DNA from: Paraburkholderia ginsengisoli NBRC 100965
Lineage (GTDB): Bacteria > Pseudomonadota > Gammaproteobacteria > Burkholderiales > Burkholderiaceae
DNA length: 64,000 bases
NCBI RefSeq assembly: GCF_000739735.1
Contig: NZ_BBJF01000003.1
Location: forward strand, 620,001-684,000
Direction of reading: 5' to 3'
Positions 49,212 to 58,211 of this stretch are shown here, one piece after another (positions within the stretch are counted from its first letter, which is position 1; each line of letters begins with the position of its first letter). The position numbers and the translations under genes were made by a program. The notes beneath the pieces were generated by a model. That model made no database searches and was not told where the DNA came from. It saw only the letters and a program-made list of their open reading frames with translations.

Positions 49212-50690
49212 CTAGACAAGCGTGCGCGACGGCGTCGCCGGCGGCAGATCGACCGACGGCGTCGCGGTGCTGACGCTCGGCATCGCCACGTCGATGTCGG
49301 TGCCGTTCGGCACGCCGCGCCGGATCTCGAAGCGTCCGCCATGCGCGGCCACCCGCTGACGCATGCCGAGCAAGCCGTGCGTATGGGTGCGCTTCAGATC
49401 GGCCGGCGTGATGCCGACGCCGTTGTCGGCGATATGCAGCGCCACCTGGCCGTCGCCGACCTGCAACGCGATCGACACCTTCGACGCCCGCGCATACTTC
49501 GCGGCATTCGTCAGCGATTCCTGCGCGACGCGGAACAGCGCGATCTCGGTCTGCTCGTCGAGCTGGATGTCGTCGGCGGGCAGGTGCAGTTCGAGCGTCC
49601 AGTTGTTGCGCTGCGCGGCTTCGTCGGCGAGCGTGCGCAGCGCGGTGACGAGCCCGAAGTTCGCCAGCACCGTGGGCCGCATGTCCTCGATGATGCGGCG
49701 CTTCAGCGCAATGCCCTGATCGAGATTGGCGAGCGCGCGCTTGAGCTTCTCGGAGATGTCGGGCGCGCTGTCCTTCAGCTTGCGGTTGGCCCACGCGACA
49801 TCCATCTTGCTCGCGGTGAGAATCGCACCGAGCTCGTCGTGCAGTTCGCGCGCGAGCTGGGTCTTTTCGTTTTCGCTGACCGCCTGCAAATGCCAGCCGA
49901 GCGCTTCGAGCTGACGCGTGCGTTCGCCCACAAGCTGATCGAGTTCTTCCTGCTGCGTGATCAACTGACGTTGCACACGCGCCTGCCGGTCGATCTGAAT
50001 GCCGAGGTTGCGAAACAGCAGGATGAACAGCACGATGTTCAGCGCCGACAGACCCGCCGCGCACAGCGTCGAAATGCGCTGATCGGCGCGGCTCGCGGCG
50101 AGCGCATGCTGCGCGCGGCGCTCCTCGTTGTCGCGCAGCAGCGAGAGGGTGCTGTCGATCAGCGATGCGTCGGCGGGATTGACGTGGCTCGCGCTGCCGC
50201 ATGCGCCGAGGTCGAGCGGCTGTGGCGCCGCGCTTTGCAACGCGGCGGCGCCCGCGCCGATGCGCGCTTCGATCAGCGCGAGAATCTGCGTGAAGCTCGC
50301 GAGCTCGGCGCTGTCCGCGCGGCCGCTGCGATAGAAGCGGTCCAGTTGCTGGGTGCTCTGACGAATGCGCGCCGCGCTCGCGCAGAAAGCGTGGGCGGAT
50401 GCTTCGTCCTTCGTCAGAAGAAAATGGTTCTGTTCGGCGGACAGACTCGATAGCTGACTCGCGAGCGTGCTCAGTTGCACGGTGACGTCGCGCGCTTCGA
50501 GCGCGGTTTCGTATTCGGCGGTGATGCGCTGACGCGCCGTTTCGAGGATCACGAGACCGCCCACCGTGATGACGATCGCCACCGTCATCGCCAGCGCCCA
50601 GCTGCGATTGCGCATCCAGTCGCTCAGGCGCGCGGCTGCGCCGGGTACGGCTGGATCCTGCGTGGTCGACACGTTCTGAACTTCTGGCAC
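49212..50690 (-). CDS. NarX-type sensor histidine kinase
   Basis: A 492-residue membrane kinase. A first helix (ALAMTVAIVITVGGLVI) and a second (GLSALNIVLFILLF) enclose an about 150-residue periplasmic domain of CHASE3-like helical character. A coiled coil then leads to a HisKA_3 box LARELHDELGAILTASKMDV with phospho-acceptor His, and an HATPase domain (VAQESLTNAAKYA, IADNGVGI, GLLGMRQRVAAHGGRF). GTG at 50690 is chosen because GAGGAG lies 6 bases upstream; an ATG 48 bases earlier is possible. The NarL-type regulator at 52153 is the probable partner. Signal unknown. Confidence 0.88.
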   Translation of the reverse strand: MPEVQNVSTTQDPAVPGAAARLSDWMRNRSWALAMTVAIVITVGGLVILETARQRITAEYETALEARDVTVQLSTLASQLSSLSAEQNHFLLTKDEASAHAFCASAARIRQSTQQLDRFYRSGRADSAELASFTQILALIEARIGAGAAALQSAAPQPLDLGACGSASHVNPADASLIDSTLSLLRDNEERRAQHALAASRADQRISTLCAAGLSALNIVLFILLFRNLGIQIDRQARVQRQLITQQEELDQLVGERTRQLEALGWHLQAVSENEKTQLARELHDELGAILTASKMDVAWANRKLKDSAPDISEKLKRALANLDQGIALKRRIIEDMRPTVLANFGLVTALRTLADEAAQRNNWTLELHLPADDIQLDEQTEIALFRVAQESLTNAAKYARASKVSIALQVGDGQVALHIADNGVGITPADLKRTHTHGLLGMRQRVAAHGGRFEIRRGVPNGTDIDVAMPSVSTATPSVDLPPATPSRTLV

Positions 50691-50894
50691 ATTCGGCTCC
50701 TCGGCTGGGGCATCAGTGTAACGTCCGCGACGCGGCATCTCATCCCGTCATCACGCATCGTCGTCGCGTAACGCTGCCGTAATCCAATGTAAGCGGATTC
50801 TCACACGAAAACCGGCGTGCGTCGGAATGCGCGCGGCTTCGCCGATCGATAGGATGGACCTCGTCGTTCAATCATTGTCTCGGAGGAAGCCATC

Positions 50895-51071
50895 ATGTTG
50901 AAGTGGGCGTTGTTCTTCGCCGTCATCGCGGTGATCGCCGGGCTTCTCGGCTTTACCGGCGTAGCGGCCGGTGCGGCGGCGATCGCGAAGTTCCTGTTCG
51001 TCGTGTTCGTGATTCTGTGCGTGGTGTTCCTCGTGCTCGGCTTCGTGGTGACGAAAAAGATCATCGATTAG
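50895..51071 (+). CDS. DUF1328 small membrane protein, copy 1
   Basis: A 58-residue protein with two hydrophobic helices: [20 protein letters not shown] then [20 protein letters not shown], ending in a Lys-rich tail (VVTKKIID). This is the YtjA/DUF1328 pattern, with the conserved loop [10 protein letters not shown] between helices. GGAGGAAGC lies upstream of the ATG. A paralogue follows 98 bases on. Function is unknown; members are often induced by stress and co-located with general-stress genes, as here with a ferritin-like protein. Confidence 0.92.
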   Translation: MLKWALFFAVIAVIAGLLGFTGVAAGAAAIAKFLFVVFVILCVVFLVLGFVVTKKIID

Positions 51072-51169
51072 CGCCGCTGCGCTGAAGCGGTTGCAGACCG
51101 CTTCTCCGACAGCGGCGAGCGGTTCGCTTCGAGCCGACCCCCCGGCATCCACAGGAAAGGAGAGTCGCC

Positions 51170-51331
51170 ATGTTGCACTACGCCATCGTCTTCTTCGTGA
51201 TCGCGCTCATTGCCGCCGTGTTCGGTTTTACCGGCATCGCGGCAGGGGCGGCCGAAATCGCGAAGATTCTGTTCTATATTTTCCTCGTCGTGTTCGTGGT
51301 CACGTTGCTGCTCAGCGTGTTCCGAACATAG
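51170..51331 (+). CDS. DUF1328 small membrane protein, copy 2
   Basis: A 53-residue paralogue of the preceding protein: [20 protein letters not shown], the shared loop [14 protein letters not shown], then a second helix ending SVFRT. AAAGGAG precedes the ATG by 7 bases. The two copies agree best in the central loop, diverging at both ends, which suggests an old tandem duplication. It shares the transcript direction of the ferritin-like gene 100 bases downstream. Confidence 0.92.
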   Translation: MLHYAIVFFVIALIAAVFGFTGIAAGAAEIAKILFYIFLVVFVVTLLLSVFRT

Positions 51332-51431
51332 GCCAGCGCGCATAGACGCGTAGTCATGACCCTACCGGCGCATCAGGCGCGATTCGTGCGGGATGCGCAA
51401 TTCCCCCAATACCGCAGAAAGGAGAATTTCA

Positions 51432-52004
51432 ATGGCGAACCAACCTGACGCTCAAGGCGCGGCAGCTGAATCCACCGATCCGTTCGTGATGGACGTCAAG
51501 AAGATCCGCGAGGACGCGCGCAAGCACATGTCCGACGGCGCGGTCACGCAAACTTATGGCGCGGATCTGAAGACGGTTCTGCAGCTGCTCAACGACTCGC
51601 TGGCCACCGAGATCGTCTGCGTGCTGCGCTACAAGCGGCATCACTTCATGGCCAAGGGCATCAACTCCGAGGCGGTGGCCGCGGAGTTCGCCGCGCACGC
51701 CGCCGAGGAGCAGGGCCACGCCGACAGCATCGCCGAGCGCATCGTGCAACTGGGCGGCGAGCCGGACTTCGCGCCCGACGGTTTGAAGACGCGCTCGCAT
51801 TCGGAATACAAGGAAGGCGAGAACCTCACGGACATGATCCGCGAGAACCTGATCGCCGAGCGCATTGCGATCGACACGTACCGCGAGATCATTCGCTATC
51901 TCGGCGACAAGGACGTGACGACGCGGCGTCTGTTCGAAGAGATTCTCGCCGTTGAAGAAGAGCATGCCGACGACATGGCGGATCTGCTCGAAGGCCGCGA
52001 ATAA
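51432..52004 (+). CDS. Ferritin-like (bacterioferritin/DUF-type) protein
   Basis: A 190-residue four-helix protein. Carboxylate/His ligands of a ferritin-like diiron site are visible: LATEIVCVLRYKRHHFM (about residue 55), AAHAAEEQGHADSIAERI (about 80-97), ENLIAERIAIDTYREII (about 135-151) and ILAVEEEHADDMADLL (about 173-188). This two-pair E/ExxH pattern supports iron binding and peroxide handling, as in bacterioferritins and Dps-like proteins. AAAGGAG precedes the ATG. It follows the two DUF1328 genes and precedes the response regulator. Confidence 0.85.
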   Translation: MANQPDAQGAAAESTDPFVMDVKKIREDARKHMSDGAVTQTYGADLKTVLQLLNDSLATEIVCVLRYKRHHFMAKGINSEAVAAEFAAHAAEEQGHADSIAERIVQLGGEPDFAPDGLKTRSHSEYKEGENLTDMIRENLIAERIAIDTYREIIRYLGDKDVTTRRLFEEILAVEEEHADDMADLLEGRE

Positions 52005-52152
52005 TGCGGTCCGTGCGGACGGCGCGGTTGGTGCGATCCGTGCGATTGGCGCGGGTGGGTCGGGAGGTATCCCGCGCGGCGCGTGTCGTCCGCTTGACGA
52101 ACATCCGGCCTGGGCGAGGCATGAGCCAGTGTCCGAGCCGGAGGTCTTTACA

Positions 52153-52827
52153 ATGTCTGCTTTGGAGCGATTCCAGCGCAGGGGCAGCAAACCGATGATT
52201 CGAGTGTTGATAGCCGACGACCACGCGATCGTCCGAGGGGGCTTCAGGCAGTTCGTCGCCGACGAACCGGATATGTGCGTCGCCGCCGAAGCCGCCACCG
52301 GCGACGAAACCATCAGCCTCGTGCGCGAGCAGGCGTTCGACGTGGTGCTGCTCGACATCGCGATGCCCGACAAGAACGGCATCGACACGTTGCGCGTGAT
52401 CAAGCAGGTGCGTCCCGAGCAGGGGGTGCTGATCCTCTCGGGCTACCCGGAGAGTCAATACGCGATCAACCTGCTGCGCGCGGGCGCGAACGGCTATCTG
52501 AACAAGGACTGCGAGCCCGACGAAATCGTGCGGGCGATCCGCGCGGTGGCGCGCGGCCATCGCTATCTGTCGGAGGCGGTCGCCGACACGCTCGCCGACA
52601 ACCTCGACAAACCGGCCGCCGGCCGCCCGCACGAAGCGCTGTCCGAGCGTGAGTTCCAGATTTTCTGCAAGCTCGCGGCCGGGCAGATTCCCACCCAGAT
52701 CGCGGAGGAACTGCATCTGTCCGTGAAGACGGTGAGCACTTATCGCGCGCGCGTGCTGGAGAAGATGCGGTTGGCGAACAATGCCGATCTGACTTATTAC
52801 GCGATCAAGAACGGCTTGATCGAATAA
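52153..52827 (+). CDS. NarL/FixJ-type response regulator
   Basis: A 224-residue regulator. The receiver domain (IRVLIADDHAIVRGGFRQFV) has the phospho-acceptor Asp in VVLLDIAMPDKNG, Ser in ILSGYP and Lys in YLNKDCEPDE. A LuxR-type HTH occupies the C terminus (LSEREFQIFCKLAAGQIPTQ, then IAEELHLSVKTVSTYRARVL). The start at 52153 has GGAGGT 8 bases upstream; the internal ATG at 52195 is a weaker alternative. It likely pairs with the histidine kinase at 49212-50690. The next gene overlaps its stop by one base, so the two are translationally coupled. Confidence 0.9.
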   Translation: MSALERFQRRGSKPMIRVLIADDHAIVRGGFRQFVADEPDMCVAAEAATGDETISLVREQAFDVVLLDIAMPDKNGIDTLRVIKQVRPEQGVLILSGYPESQYAINLLRAGANGYLNKDCEPDEIVRAIRAVARGHRYLSEAVADTLADNLDKPAAGRPHEALSEREFQIFCKLAAGQIPTQIAEELHLSVKTVSTYRARVLEKMRLANNADLTYYAIKNGLIE

Positions 52828-53276
52828 TGGACGATCGAGATACTCCGATGAACAGCGAATCGAACTCCGTTGCCGAACGAGCCAGCCGCGCGCCGTTGCG
52901 CGTGTTGCTGATCGAGGATTCGCCGCTGATCCGCCGCAGCCTCGTCGAAGCGATCGACGCGTCCGGTTCGCTGCAGGTGGCGGCCTATGCCGATTCCGCC
53001 GATCAGGCCATCGCGCTGCTCGCCGACGAAGCCTTCGACGCGGTGATCGTCGACCTGCAGCTGAAGCAGGGCTCGGGCGCGCCGGTGCTCGCGTACTTGC
53101 AGCGCGAAGGGATGATCGATTCGATGTTCGCGGCGGTGCTCACCAATCACGCGTTGCCCGCGTATCGGGAGCGCTGCGAACAGTATGGCGTGCGCCACTT
53201 TTACGACAAATCGTTCGAGTTCGACCGGGTGATCGACGCGCTCCACGAGTATGCGTCGGCGCGAACCGGCGACTGA
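52827..53276 (+). CDS. Stand-alone receiver-domain protein
   Basis: A 149-residue single receiver domain with no output domain. APLRVLLIEDSPLIRRSLVE provides the acidic pair, VIVDLQLKQGSGAPVL the phospho-acceptor Asp, VLTNHALP the Thr and FYDKSFEFDRV the Lys, so it should be phosphorylatable. It starts within the stop of the preceding NarL-type gene (TAATG). It may act as a phosphate sink or a modulator of the same kinase; this is inference. Confidence 0.85.
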   Translation: MDDRDTPMNSESNSVAERASRAPLRVLLIEDSPLIRRSLVEAIDASGSLQVAAYADSADQAIALLADEAFDAVIVDLQLKQGSGAPVLAYLQREGMIDSMFAAVLTNHALPAYRERCEQYGVRHFYDKSFEFDRVIDALHEYASARTGD

Positions 53277-53305
53277 GCCTGAGTGAGCCGCCGTTGAACC
53301 CACTC

Positions 53306-54505
53306 TCAGTGCGCGGCGCGCGCCGGCAGGCGTAGATGATTCCAGGCGGCGAATGCCGCGAACGCGATGCCCGCCACGCTGACGCCGAGCCATCCGAAGG
53401 CGGGCCATACCGCCGCGCCGACTCCCGAGCCGAGCGCTCCGCCGATGAAATACGCGACCATGTAGACCGTATTCACGCGGCTGCGCGCGTCGGGCTTCAG
53501 CGCGTAGATGCGCGACTGATTGGAAATCTGCGCGGCCTGCACGCCAATGTCGAGCACGATCACGCCGATCACCAGCCCGACGATGCTTTTCGCCGACGCG
53601 CCGAACACGACGAATGACAGCGCCACCAGCACGATCGACACCGTGATGATCGCGCGCGGCCCGCGCTTGTCGGCGAACTTGCCGGCGAGCGGCGCGGCCA
53701 TCGCACCCGCCGCGCCGACGATGCCGAACAGTCCCGCCGCCTGCGGTCCGAGATGAAACGGTGCGCCCGCCAGCAACAGCGCCAGCACCGACCAGAAGAT
53801 GCTGAACGCCGCGAACAACGCCGCGCCGGTCAGCGACGCTTCACGCAGCGCGCGATGTTCGACCACCAGATGCCACATCGACACCAGCAGCTTGCCGTAC
53901 GGCAGCGTCGAGGTCGGCTGGCTCTTCGGCAAGCGCAGGATGATCACGACTGCCAGCAACAGCAACGCGACGACGGATGCGCCGAACACCGCGCGCCAGC
54001 CGAAGTACTCGCCGATCACGCCCGACGCGGTCCGCGCCAGCAGAATGCCCAGCAGCAGACCGCTCATCACCATGCCGACCGCGTGGCCGCGCTCCGACGG
54101 CGGCGCGAGTTCGGCCGCGAACGGCACCGCCTGTTGCGCGATGGTGGCGAGCACGCCGATCGCCAGACTCGCAACGATCAGCACCGCGAGGGTCGGCGCC
54201 GCGGCGGCGACGACGAGCGCGACGCACATGCCGGCGATCTGCAACAGGATCAGACGGCGCCGGTCGAAGCGGTCGCCGAGCGGGGCGAGCAGCAGCATGC
54301 CGGCCGCGTAGCCGAGCTGCGTGACGGCCGGCACCGTGCCGACCCACGACGCACTGCCCGGAAACGACTGGCGGAAGTTGTCGAGCAGCGGCTGGTTGTA
54401 ATAGATGTTGGCGACCGAGACGCCGGCGATGGTGGCGAGCAGGAACAGCAGGCCGCGCAACGACCGGTCGGCGGAAGCGGGAGAGGAAGCGTCGGAGGTG
54501 GACAT
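53306..54505 (-). CDS. MFS transporter
   Basis: A 399-residue, 12-helix major-facilitator protein. It begins near LRGLLFLLATIAGVSVANIY with NQPLLDNF, and has LLLAPLGDRFDRRRLILLQ, the A-like motif between helices 2 and 3 (GDRFDRR). A similar motif repeats at GKFADKRGPRAIITVS. It resembles YgaY/YnfM-type exporters. The ATG at 54505 has GGAG-like upstream sequence. It converges with the receiver gene and diverges from the DUF2569-type gene. Substrate unknown. Confidence 0.88.
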   Translation of the reverse strand: MSTSDASSPASADRSLRGLLFLLATIAGVSVANIYYNQPLLDNFRQSFPGSASWVGTVPAVTQLGYAAGMLLLAPLGDRFDRRRLILLQIAGMCVALVVAAAAPTLAVLIVASLAIGVLATIAQQAVPFAAELAPPSERGHAVGMVMSGLLLGILLARTASGVIGEYFGWRAVFGASVVALLLLAVVIILRLPKSQPTSTLPYGKLLVSMWHLVVEHRALREASLTGAALFAAFSIFWSVLALLLAGAPFHLGPQAAGLFGIVGAAGAMAAPLAGKFADKRGPRAIITVSIVLVALSFVVFGASAKSIVGLVIGVIVLDIGVQAAQISNQSRIYALKPDARSRVNTVYMVAYFIGGALGSGVGAAVWPAFGWLGVSVAGIAFAAFAAWNHLRLPARAAH

Positions 54506-54765
54506 GAGAGAGCCGGATCGACGGACCGGCCCATGCACGGTCCTCAAGCGTGCCGATCATACCGGAGCAGGGCGGATCGTGCTGGGCCCCGCGAAGTTCG
54601 CACTCCGTGCGAAAGGTCAAGGAAAGTGCGAGGCGTGCGCAACGGTGCTGACTGACCGCGGCTGCTGCCGCCGGCCGTGATATTGAGATGGTCGTGCGGC
54701 TTGGGTCCGTAAAATCGGCGCGCCCGACCCACCCGGCTCACCTGCCCATTCCTGCGACCCACCCG

Positions 54766-55251
54766 ATGACCTCGACCCTGAAACCTGTACCTCGACTCAT
54801 CGGCGGCTGGCTGCTCGTCGCGTTGATCTGCCTTGCGGTGTGGGTGCTTTGTACCGCCGCTGCGGCGCGCGAACCGCTCGAGCTGATGCTCCAATGGGAA
54901 CTGCTCGCCGTGTTCGCCCGTCACGAAACGCACGGCTGGTATCGCATCGTGATCGCGCTCACCGGTCTGGATGCGCTCATCGGCGTGTTCACCGTCGCCG
55001 GGGCGGGGTGGCTCGCGCTGCTCGCGTGGCGCAAGGCGGCGCGCTTTCCGGCGCAGCTGCAAACCTGGCTGTTCGCGATTCTCGTGATGCGTACCGGCGC
55101 GTATCTGTTCGGCGCTTATCTGACCGACACGATCGGCGTCGAGATCGCGCTGCCTGTCGACGGGTTCGTGCAGGCCGCGATTGCCGCCGCGCTCGGGATA
55201 CCGTATTTCAGGTTGTCCCGGCGCGTGCGCGAGACCTTCGTCAACGCGTGA
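54766..55251 (+). CDS. DUF2569-type membrane protein
   Basis: A 161-residue membrane protein with four predicted helices, beginning PRLIGGWLLVALICLAVWVL with the characteristic LIGGWL at the first helix. Charged loops contain HETHGWYRIVIALTG and RKAARFPAQLQTW. The last helix ends PYFRLSRRVRETFVNA. The pattern matches the DUF2569 family of unknown function. No ribosome site is evident at 54766; the upstream ATG at 54688 encodes Pro/His-rich sequence and is unlikely. Confidence 0.7.
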   Translation: MTSTLKPVPRLIGGWLLVALICLAVWVLCTAAAAREPLELMLQWELLAVFARHETHGWYRIVIALTGLDALIGVFTVAGAGWLALLAWRKAARFPAQLQTWLFAILVMRTGAYLFGAYLTDTIGVEIALPVDGFVQAAIAAALGIPYFRLSRRVRETFVNA

Positions 55252-55261
55252 GCGGCCGCGC

Positions 55262-56089
55262 TCAGTCGATCAACGCGCCCGCGGGTTCGTAAAACGGATA
55301 GGGGCCGTCGGCGGCCTCCACATACGCGTGGTGCGTGACGATGCCCGTCGCCGGGTCGTAACGATGCAGCGCATACGCGGGCGGCTCCATCACGAACGCC
55401 GACGGCGCGTCGTCACGCAGATCGAGCGCGACCTGATGCGCGGGCGCCGGCACCGCCGAGGCGATCGTGCCGCCGAAGCGCACGAACATCGGCCGATGCA
55501 CGTGTCCGCAGATTACCCGCTCCACATTCGGATGACGCGCGATCAACGCGGCGAGCTTATCGGCCGCGCGAGGGTCGAGCCGTAGTGCGTCCATATGGCC
55601 GATCCCGCACGCGAACGGCGGATGGTGCAAGGCCACGACGGTCGGCTTGCCTTGGGCCGCGTCGAGTTGCGTCGCGAGCCACGCGAGCCGCGCGTCGCAC
55701 AGCGTGCCCGCGCTTTGTCCCGGCACCATCGAATCGAGCGCGATCACGCGCAACGGGCCGACGTCGAGCGCGTATTGCACGAACTCGCCGCCGCTGCGCA
55801 ATTCCGCGCGCTCGGGAAACGCCGCGCGCAACGCGTTGCGCTCGTCGTGATTGCCGACCAGCAGGAAGTAGGGAATTTCCAACGGCAGCAGCAAAGTCTT
55901 CAGGTGTTCGTACTGTTGCAAGTCGCCCTGATCGACGAGGTCGCCGGTGACGATCACCGCGTCCGGGCGCGGGTCGAGCGCATTGAGCGCGGCGACGCAG
56001 CGCGCGAGATACGCGCCGGTGTCGACACGGCGGTAAGCGAGCGCGCCCGGCCGCTTGATATGCAGGTCGCTGATTTGAGCCAGCAGCAT
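55262..56089 (-). CDS. CpdA-type metallophosphodiesterase
   Basis: A 275-residue calcineurin-like phosphoesterase of the class III cyclic-nucleotide phosphodiesterase group. All metal motifs are present: QISDLHI, TGDLVDQG, GNHDERNAL, ALHHPPF and CGHVHRPMF. It is the last gene of the leftward LacI-ABC operon, about 50 bases after the ATPase stop. In E. coli CpdA cleaves cAMP, but here the enzyme is tied to an importer, so hydrolysis of an imported phosphodiester is an attractive alternative. Compare the UgpQ arrangement in the ugp operon. Confidence 0.88.
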   Translation of the reverse strand: MLLAQISDLHIKRPGALAYRRVDTGAYLARCVAALNALDPRPDAVIVTGDLVDQGDLQQYEHLKTLLLPLEIPYFLLVGNHDERNALRAAFPERAELRSGGEFVQYALDVGPLRVIALDSMVPGQSAGTLCDARLAWLATQLDAAQGKPTVVALHHPPFACGIGHMDALRLDPRAADKLAALIARHPNVERVICGHVHRPMFVRFGGTIASAVPAPAHQVALDLRDDAPSAFVMEPPAYALHRYDPATGIVTHHAYVEAADGPYPFYEPAGALID

Positions 56090-56139
56090 GGGGAGTCCTT
56101 TCTACTTTCTATTGCGCGCCGGGATAGGGCGCGGCGTTC

Positions 56140-57198
56140 TTACGATAGCGCAATCAGCGCATTCTGCGCGATCGAGATGCCGACCGGCGTGCCGCGCGCC
56201 AGTTCGACCCGGCCGGCGACGTCGATCAGCAATGGGTCCGGCGCTGCGCCGCCGATCGTCAGACGCGTGCGTTCGCCCAGAAACGCGCTGCTTTCGATGC
56301 GGCCGCGCAGTTGCGCACTGACCGGGTCCGCGAGCCACGCGTCTTCGGGGCGGAAGAAAATCTCGTGCCGCCGGGTTGCGTGTGCGTCGATGTGCGAGGG
56401 CCCCGGCGGCAGCGGCACGGCGCCGCCCGCCGTCGTCAGCATGCCGTCGCGCGCCTCGCCCGCGAGCCGGTTGATCGTGCCGACGAACTGCGCGACCGTG
56501 CGGTTCGCGGGCCGGTAGTAGATGTCGCGCGGCGAGCCGATCTGCTCGATGCGCCCGGCGCTCATCACGACGATGCGGTCGCCCAGTTCCATCGCCTCGG
56601 CCTGATCGTGCGTCACGTAGACGGTCGTGATGCCCAACTCGCGCAGCAGCGCGTTCATCTCGCTGCGCAACGCGTCGCGCAGACGCGCGTCGAGGGCGGT
56701 GAGCGGTTCGTCGAGCAGTAGCACGCGCGGGCGGACCGCGAGCGCGCGCGCCAGCGCCACGCGTTGCCGCTGACCGCCCGACAATTGATCGATCGGTTTG
56801 TCGGCATGCGCGGTGAGACGCATCATGTCGAGCAGTTCGTCGACCCGTTGCCGTGCGATCTCGGTGGGCACGCGTTTGATCTTCAGGCCGTAGCCGATGT
56901 TGCCGCGCACGCTCAGGTTCGGAAACAGCGCATAACTCTGGAACACCATGCCGACCTGGCGCTTTTCGATCGGCAGCGCGGTGACGTCGTCGTCGCCGAA
57001 CGCGATGCGTCCGCCCACGTCCGGCGTTTCGAGTCCCGCGATCATGCGCAGCGTCGTGGTCTTGCCGCAACCGGACGGCCCGAGCAGGACCAGCGTTTCA
57101 CCGGCGTCGATGCGCAGATCGAGCGGTTCGAGCACGCGCGTGCCGCGAAAGGTTTTCGCGCATTGTGTGAGCGTGATGGGAATGGAAGCGAGTTTCAT
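56140..57198 (-). CDS. ABC transporter ATP-binding protein (phosphonate/Fe/spermidine type)
   Basis: A 352-residue ABC ATPase. Walker A GPSGCGKTTTLRMIAGLETP, signature LSGGQRQRVALARALAV, Walker B VLLLDEPLTALDAR and the switch His (VYVTHDQAEAM) are intact. A C-terminal TOBE region (from about 240) is typical of importers for polyamines, iron or 2-aminoethylphosphonate (PhnT). The ATG overlaps the permease stop by four bases (ATGA). It powers the two permeases encoded just upstream. Confidence 0.92.
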   Translation of the reverse strand: MKLASIPITLTQCAKTFRGTRVLEPLDLRIDAGETLVLLGPSGCGKTTTLRMIAGLETPDVGGRIAFGDDDVTALPIEKRQVGMVFQSYALFPNLSVRGNIGYGLKIKRVPTEIARQRVDELLDMMRLTAHADKPIDQLSGGQRQRVALARALAVRPRVLLLDEPLTALDARLRDALRSEMNALLRELGITTVYVTHDQAEAMELGDRIVVMSAGRIEQIGSPRDIYYRPANRTVAQFVGTINRLAGEARDGMLTTAGGAVPLPPGPSHIDAHATRRHEIFFRPEDAWLADPVSAQLRGRIESSAFLGERTRLTIGGAAPDPLLIDVAGRVELARGTPVGISIAQNALIALS

Positions 57199-58211
57199 GG
57201 CGTCTTGATGGACTCCGGAGAGGACGTCGAAGCGGGCCTGGGCTCTGACCCGGAACTTGACCCGGAAGCGGACTGCACGGCTGAAGCGGCGCGGCGTTTC
57301 CTCGCCGCGCTGCGTTGGCCGGTCGGATCGACGCCGAGCCATTGCATCGCGACGAGCAGGGGCATCGTCATGATGAAGAACAGGATCGTGTACGCGCTGC
57401 CGATCTCGATGCGCAACGACGCGTAGGTGTCGGCGAGTCCGACCGGCAGCGTCTTCGTGTCGGGCGTGTGCAGCATCCACGTGAGGTTGAATTCGCCGAT
57501 CGACAACGTGAGCACCGCCAGCGCGCCGGCGACGATGCCCGGCCGCGCATTCGGCAGCACGATCGTCGCGAAGCGTTCGAGGAAGCTCGCGCCGAGACTC
57601 GCCGCGCCTTCTTCGAGCGTGCGCAGATCGCTGCTCGCGCATACCGCCGCGACCGCGCGCACCATGAAGGGCAGCGTGAACACCACATGTCCGACGACGA
57701 TGAACGCGACGCTCATCCTGAAGCGCGTGAAGCCGCCGTAGACCACCAGCAGCGCGAGTGCGGACGCGAGCCCGGGCAGCGCGATCGGCAGCACGAGAAA
57801 CTCTTCGATGATGCGCGAGACCCGCGTTTTGCTGCGCGCGAGCACGTAGCCCGCGGGCACGCCGGTGAGCAGCGTAATCAGCAGCGTCGCCGTCGCGACT
57901 TCGAGCGACAGCCACACCGAGCCGTGATACTGCGTCCACACTTCGACGAGCCAGCGCAGCGTGAGTCCGCTGGAGACGCCCTTGAAGTAGTTGACGGTCA
58001 ACCCGGCCATGATCGACATCGCGACCGGCACGATCAGAAACGCGCACAGCAGCAAGGTGACGAGCCACTGACCGGCGGCGACGCACGTTCGCGCGTCGGG
58101 CAGGCGTAGCCGTGAGCGCGGTTTGGCCGCGGGCGGCAAGGAAGCGGTAACGGAATTCATCGACGTGTGAGGTTGGGGTTGGGAAGCGCCGCGTTGCGAC
58201 ATGCCGCTCAT
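57195..58211 (-). CDS. ABC transporter permease 2
   Basis: A 338-residue permease with six helices and the EAA cytoplasmic loop EEGAASLGASFLERFATIVL (about residue 205) that contacts the ATPase. The start at 58211 overlaps the preceding stop by four bases (ATGA), as does its own stop with the ATPase start. The N terminus before the first helix is unusually long and polar, and the C terminus adds a Ser/Pro-rich tail. It resembles PhnV/PotC-type permeases. Confidence 0.9.
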   Translation of the reverse strand: MSGMSQRGASQPQPHTSMNSVTASLPPAAKPRSRLRLPDARTCVAAGQWLVTLLLCAFLIVPVAMSIMAGLTVNYFKGVSSGLTLRWLVEVWTQYHGSVWLSLEVATATLLITLLTGVPAGYVLARSKTRVSRIIEEFLVLPIALPGLASALALLVVYGGFTRFRMSVAFIVVGHVVFTLPFMVRAVAAVCASSDLRTLEEGAASLGASFLERFATIVLPNARPGIVAGALAVLTLSIGEFNLTWMLHTPDTKTLPVGLADTYASLRIEIGSAYTILFFIMTMPLLVAMQWLGVDPTGQRSAARKRRAASAVQSASGSSSGSEPRPASTSSPESIKTP

